The notes below the pieces were generated by a model. It did not search any database. It was given only the letters and a program-made list of their open reading frames with translations, and was not told where the DNA came from. Both the position numbers and the translations under genes were made by a program. Source: an uncultured bacterium (GTDB lineage Bacteria > Patescibacteriota > Microgenomatia > UBA1400 > PJMF01). Taken from it: a DNA stretch of 5,198 nt. The stretch is from NCBI GenBank assembly GCA_903891335.1, contig CAITDX010000051.1, forward strand, positions 1-5,198. The letters are read 5' to 3'. The first letter of the stretch is position 1. Every line of letters begins with the position of its first letter. Positions 5,156 to 5,198 of this stretch are shown in pieces.

Positions 5156-5164
5156 ATTATATCA
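5156..5164 (-). promoter_or_regulatory. Extended -10 promoter of the first pilin-like gene (TGATATAAT)
   Basis: The minus strand reads TGA-TATAAT, identical over nine bases to the valS promoter. The predicted start is near 5149 (G), giving a 31-nt leader that includes the AAGGA ribosome-binding site. No -35 box lies at normal spacing. TTGACA (5194-5189) and TTGACT (5175-5170) occur upstream, but at 27 and 8 nt from the hexamer, so they are not standard partners. Confidence 0.72.
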
Positions 5165-5198
5165 AGTTTAGTCAAATTTTAGGTAAATGTCAAAACAT

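Noticed and set aside
5189..5194. TTGACA as a -35 box for the first pilin-like gene
   Set aside because: It is 27 nt from the -10 hexamer, far beyond the normal 16-18, and no hexamer like TATAAT lies at the right distance from it.

Overview
The window looks like a chromosomal piece of a Candidate Phyla Radiation (Patescibacteria) bacterium or a close relative. The main pointers are two small two-helix secretion/pilin-like proteins of the type common in those genomes (both with a GG[N/D]...E...N..T.AIIG core), compact versions of housekeeping enzymes, AT-rich DNA and very short intergenic gaps. This is an inference from protein style, not from a marker-gene tree. The seven genes stop with TAA (4) or TAG (3) and never with TGA. 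The long valS frame has no internal TGA, so the UGA=Gly code of Gracilibacteria/Absconditabacteria is not supported.

Layout, left to right. (1) 1-214 (+): the 3' end of a probable ribosomal protein bL25 (Ctc/TL5 type) gene, cut by the window edge. (2) 2931-192 (-): a probable two-gene unit, valS (valyl-tRNA synthetase, 756 aa) followed after 25 nt by a 147-aa membrane protein of unknown function. The 3' end of the latter overlaps the end of the bL25 gene by 23 bp. (3) 2932-2975: a 44-bp divergent intergenic region with a clear extended -10 promoter for valS and less certain signals for the plus-strand genes. (4) 2976-4212 (+): a type 1 isopentenyl-diphosphate isomerase-like Nudix protein, overlapped by 14 bp by uppS (undecaprenyl diphosphate synthase). 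Together they suggest a small isoprenoid/lipid-carrier operon feeding cell-wall synthesis. (5) 5118-4218 (-): two tandem pilin-like genes. Each has its own extended -10 promoter, and they are separated by a strong hairpin terminator whose T-run runs into the second promoter.

The two halves are functionally separate: translation (bL25, ValRS), undecaprenyl carrier supply (IDI, UppS) and a cell-surface or secretion component (the two pilin-like proteins). No tRNA, rRNA, CRISPR array, insertion sequence or prophage gene was seen. No stretch longer than 300 bases lacks a gene; the longest non-coding stretches are 4635-4716 and 5119-5198. The most interesting points are the pair of pilin-like proteins (one with an unusually short leader), the probable leaderless valS transcript, the repeated TGnTATAAT promoters, an Asn in place of a metal-binding His in the IDI homologue, and the uncharacterised membrane protein behind valS.
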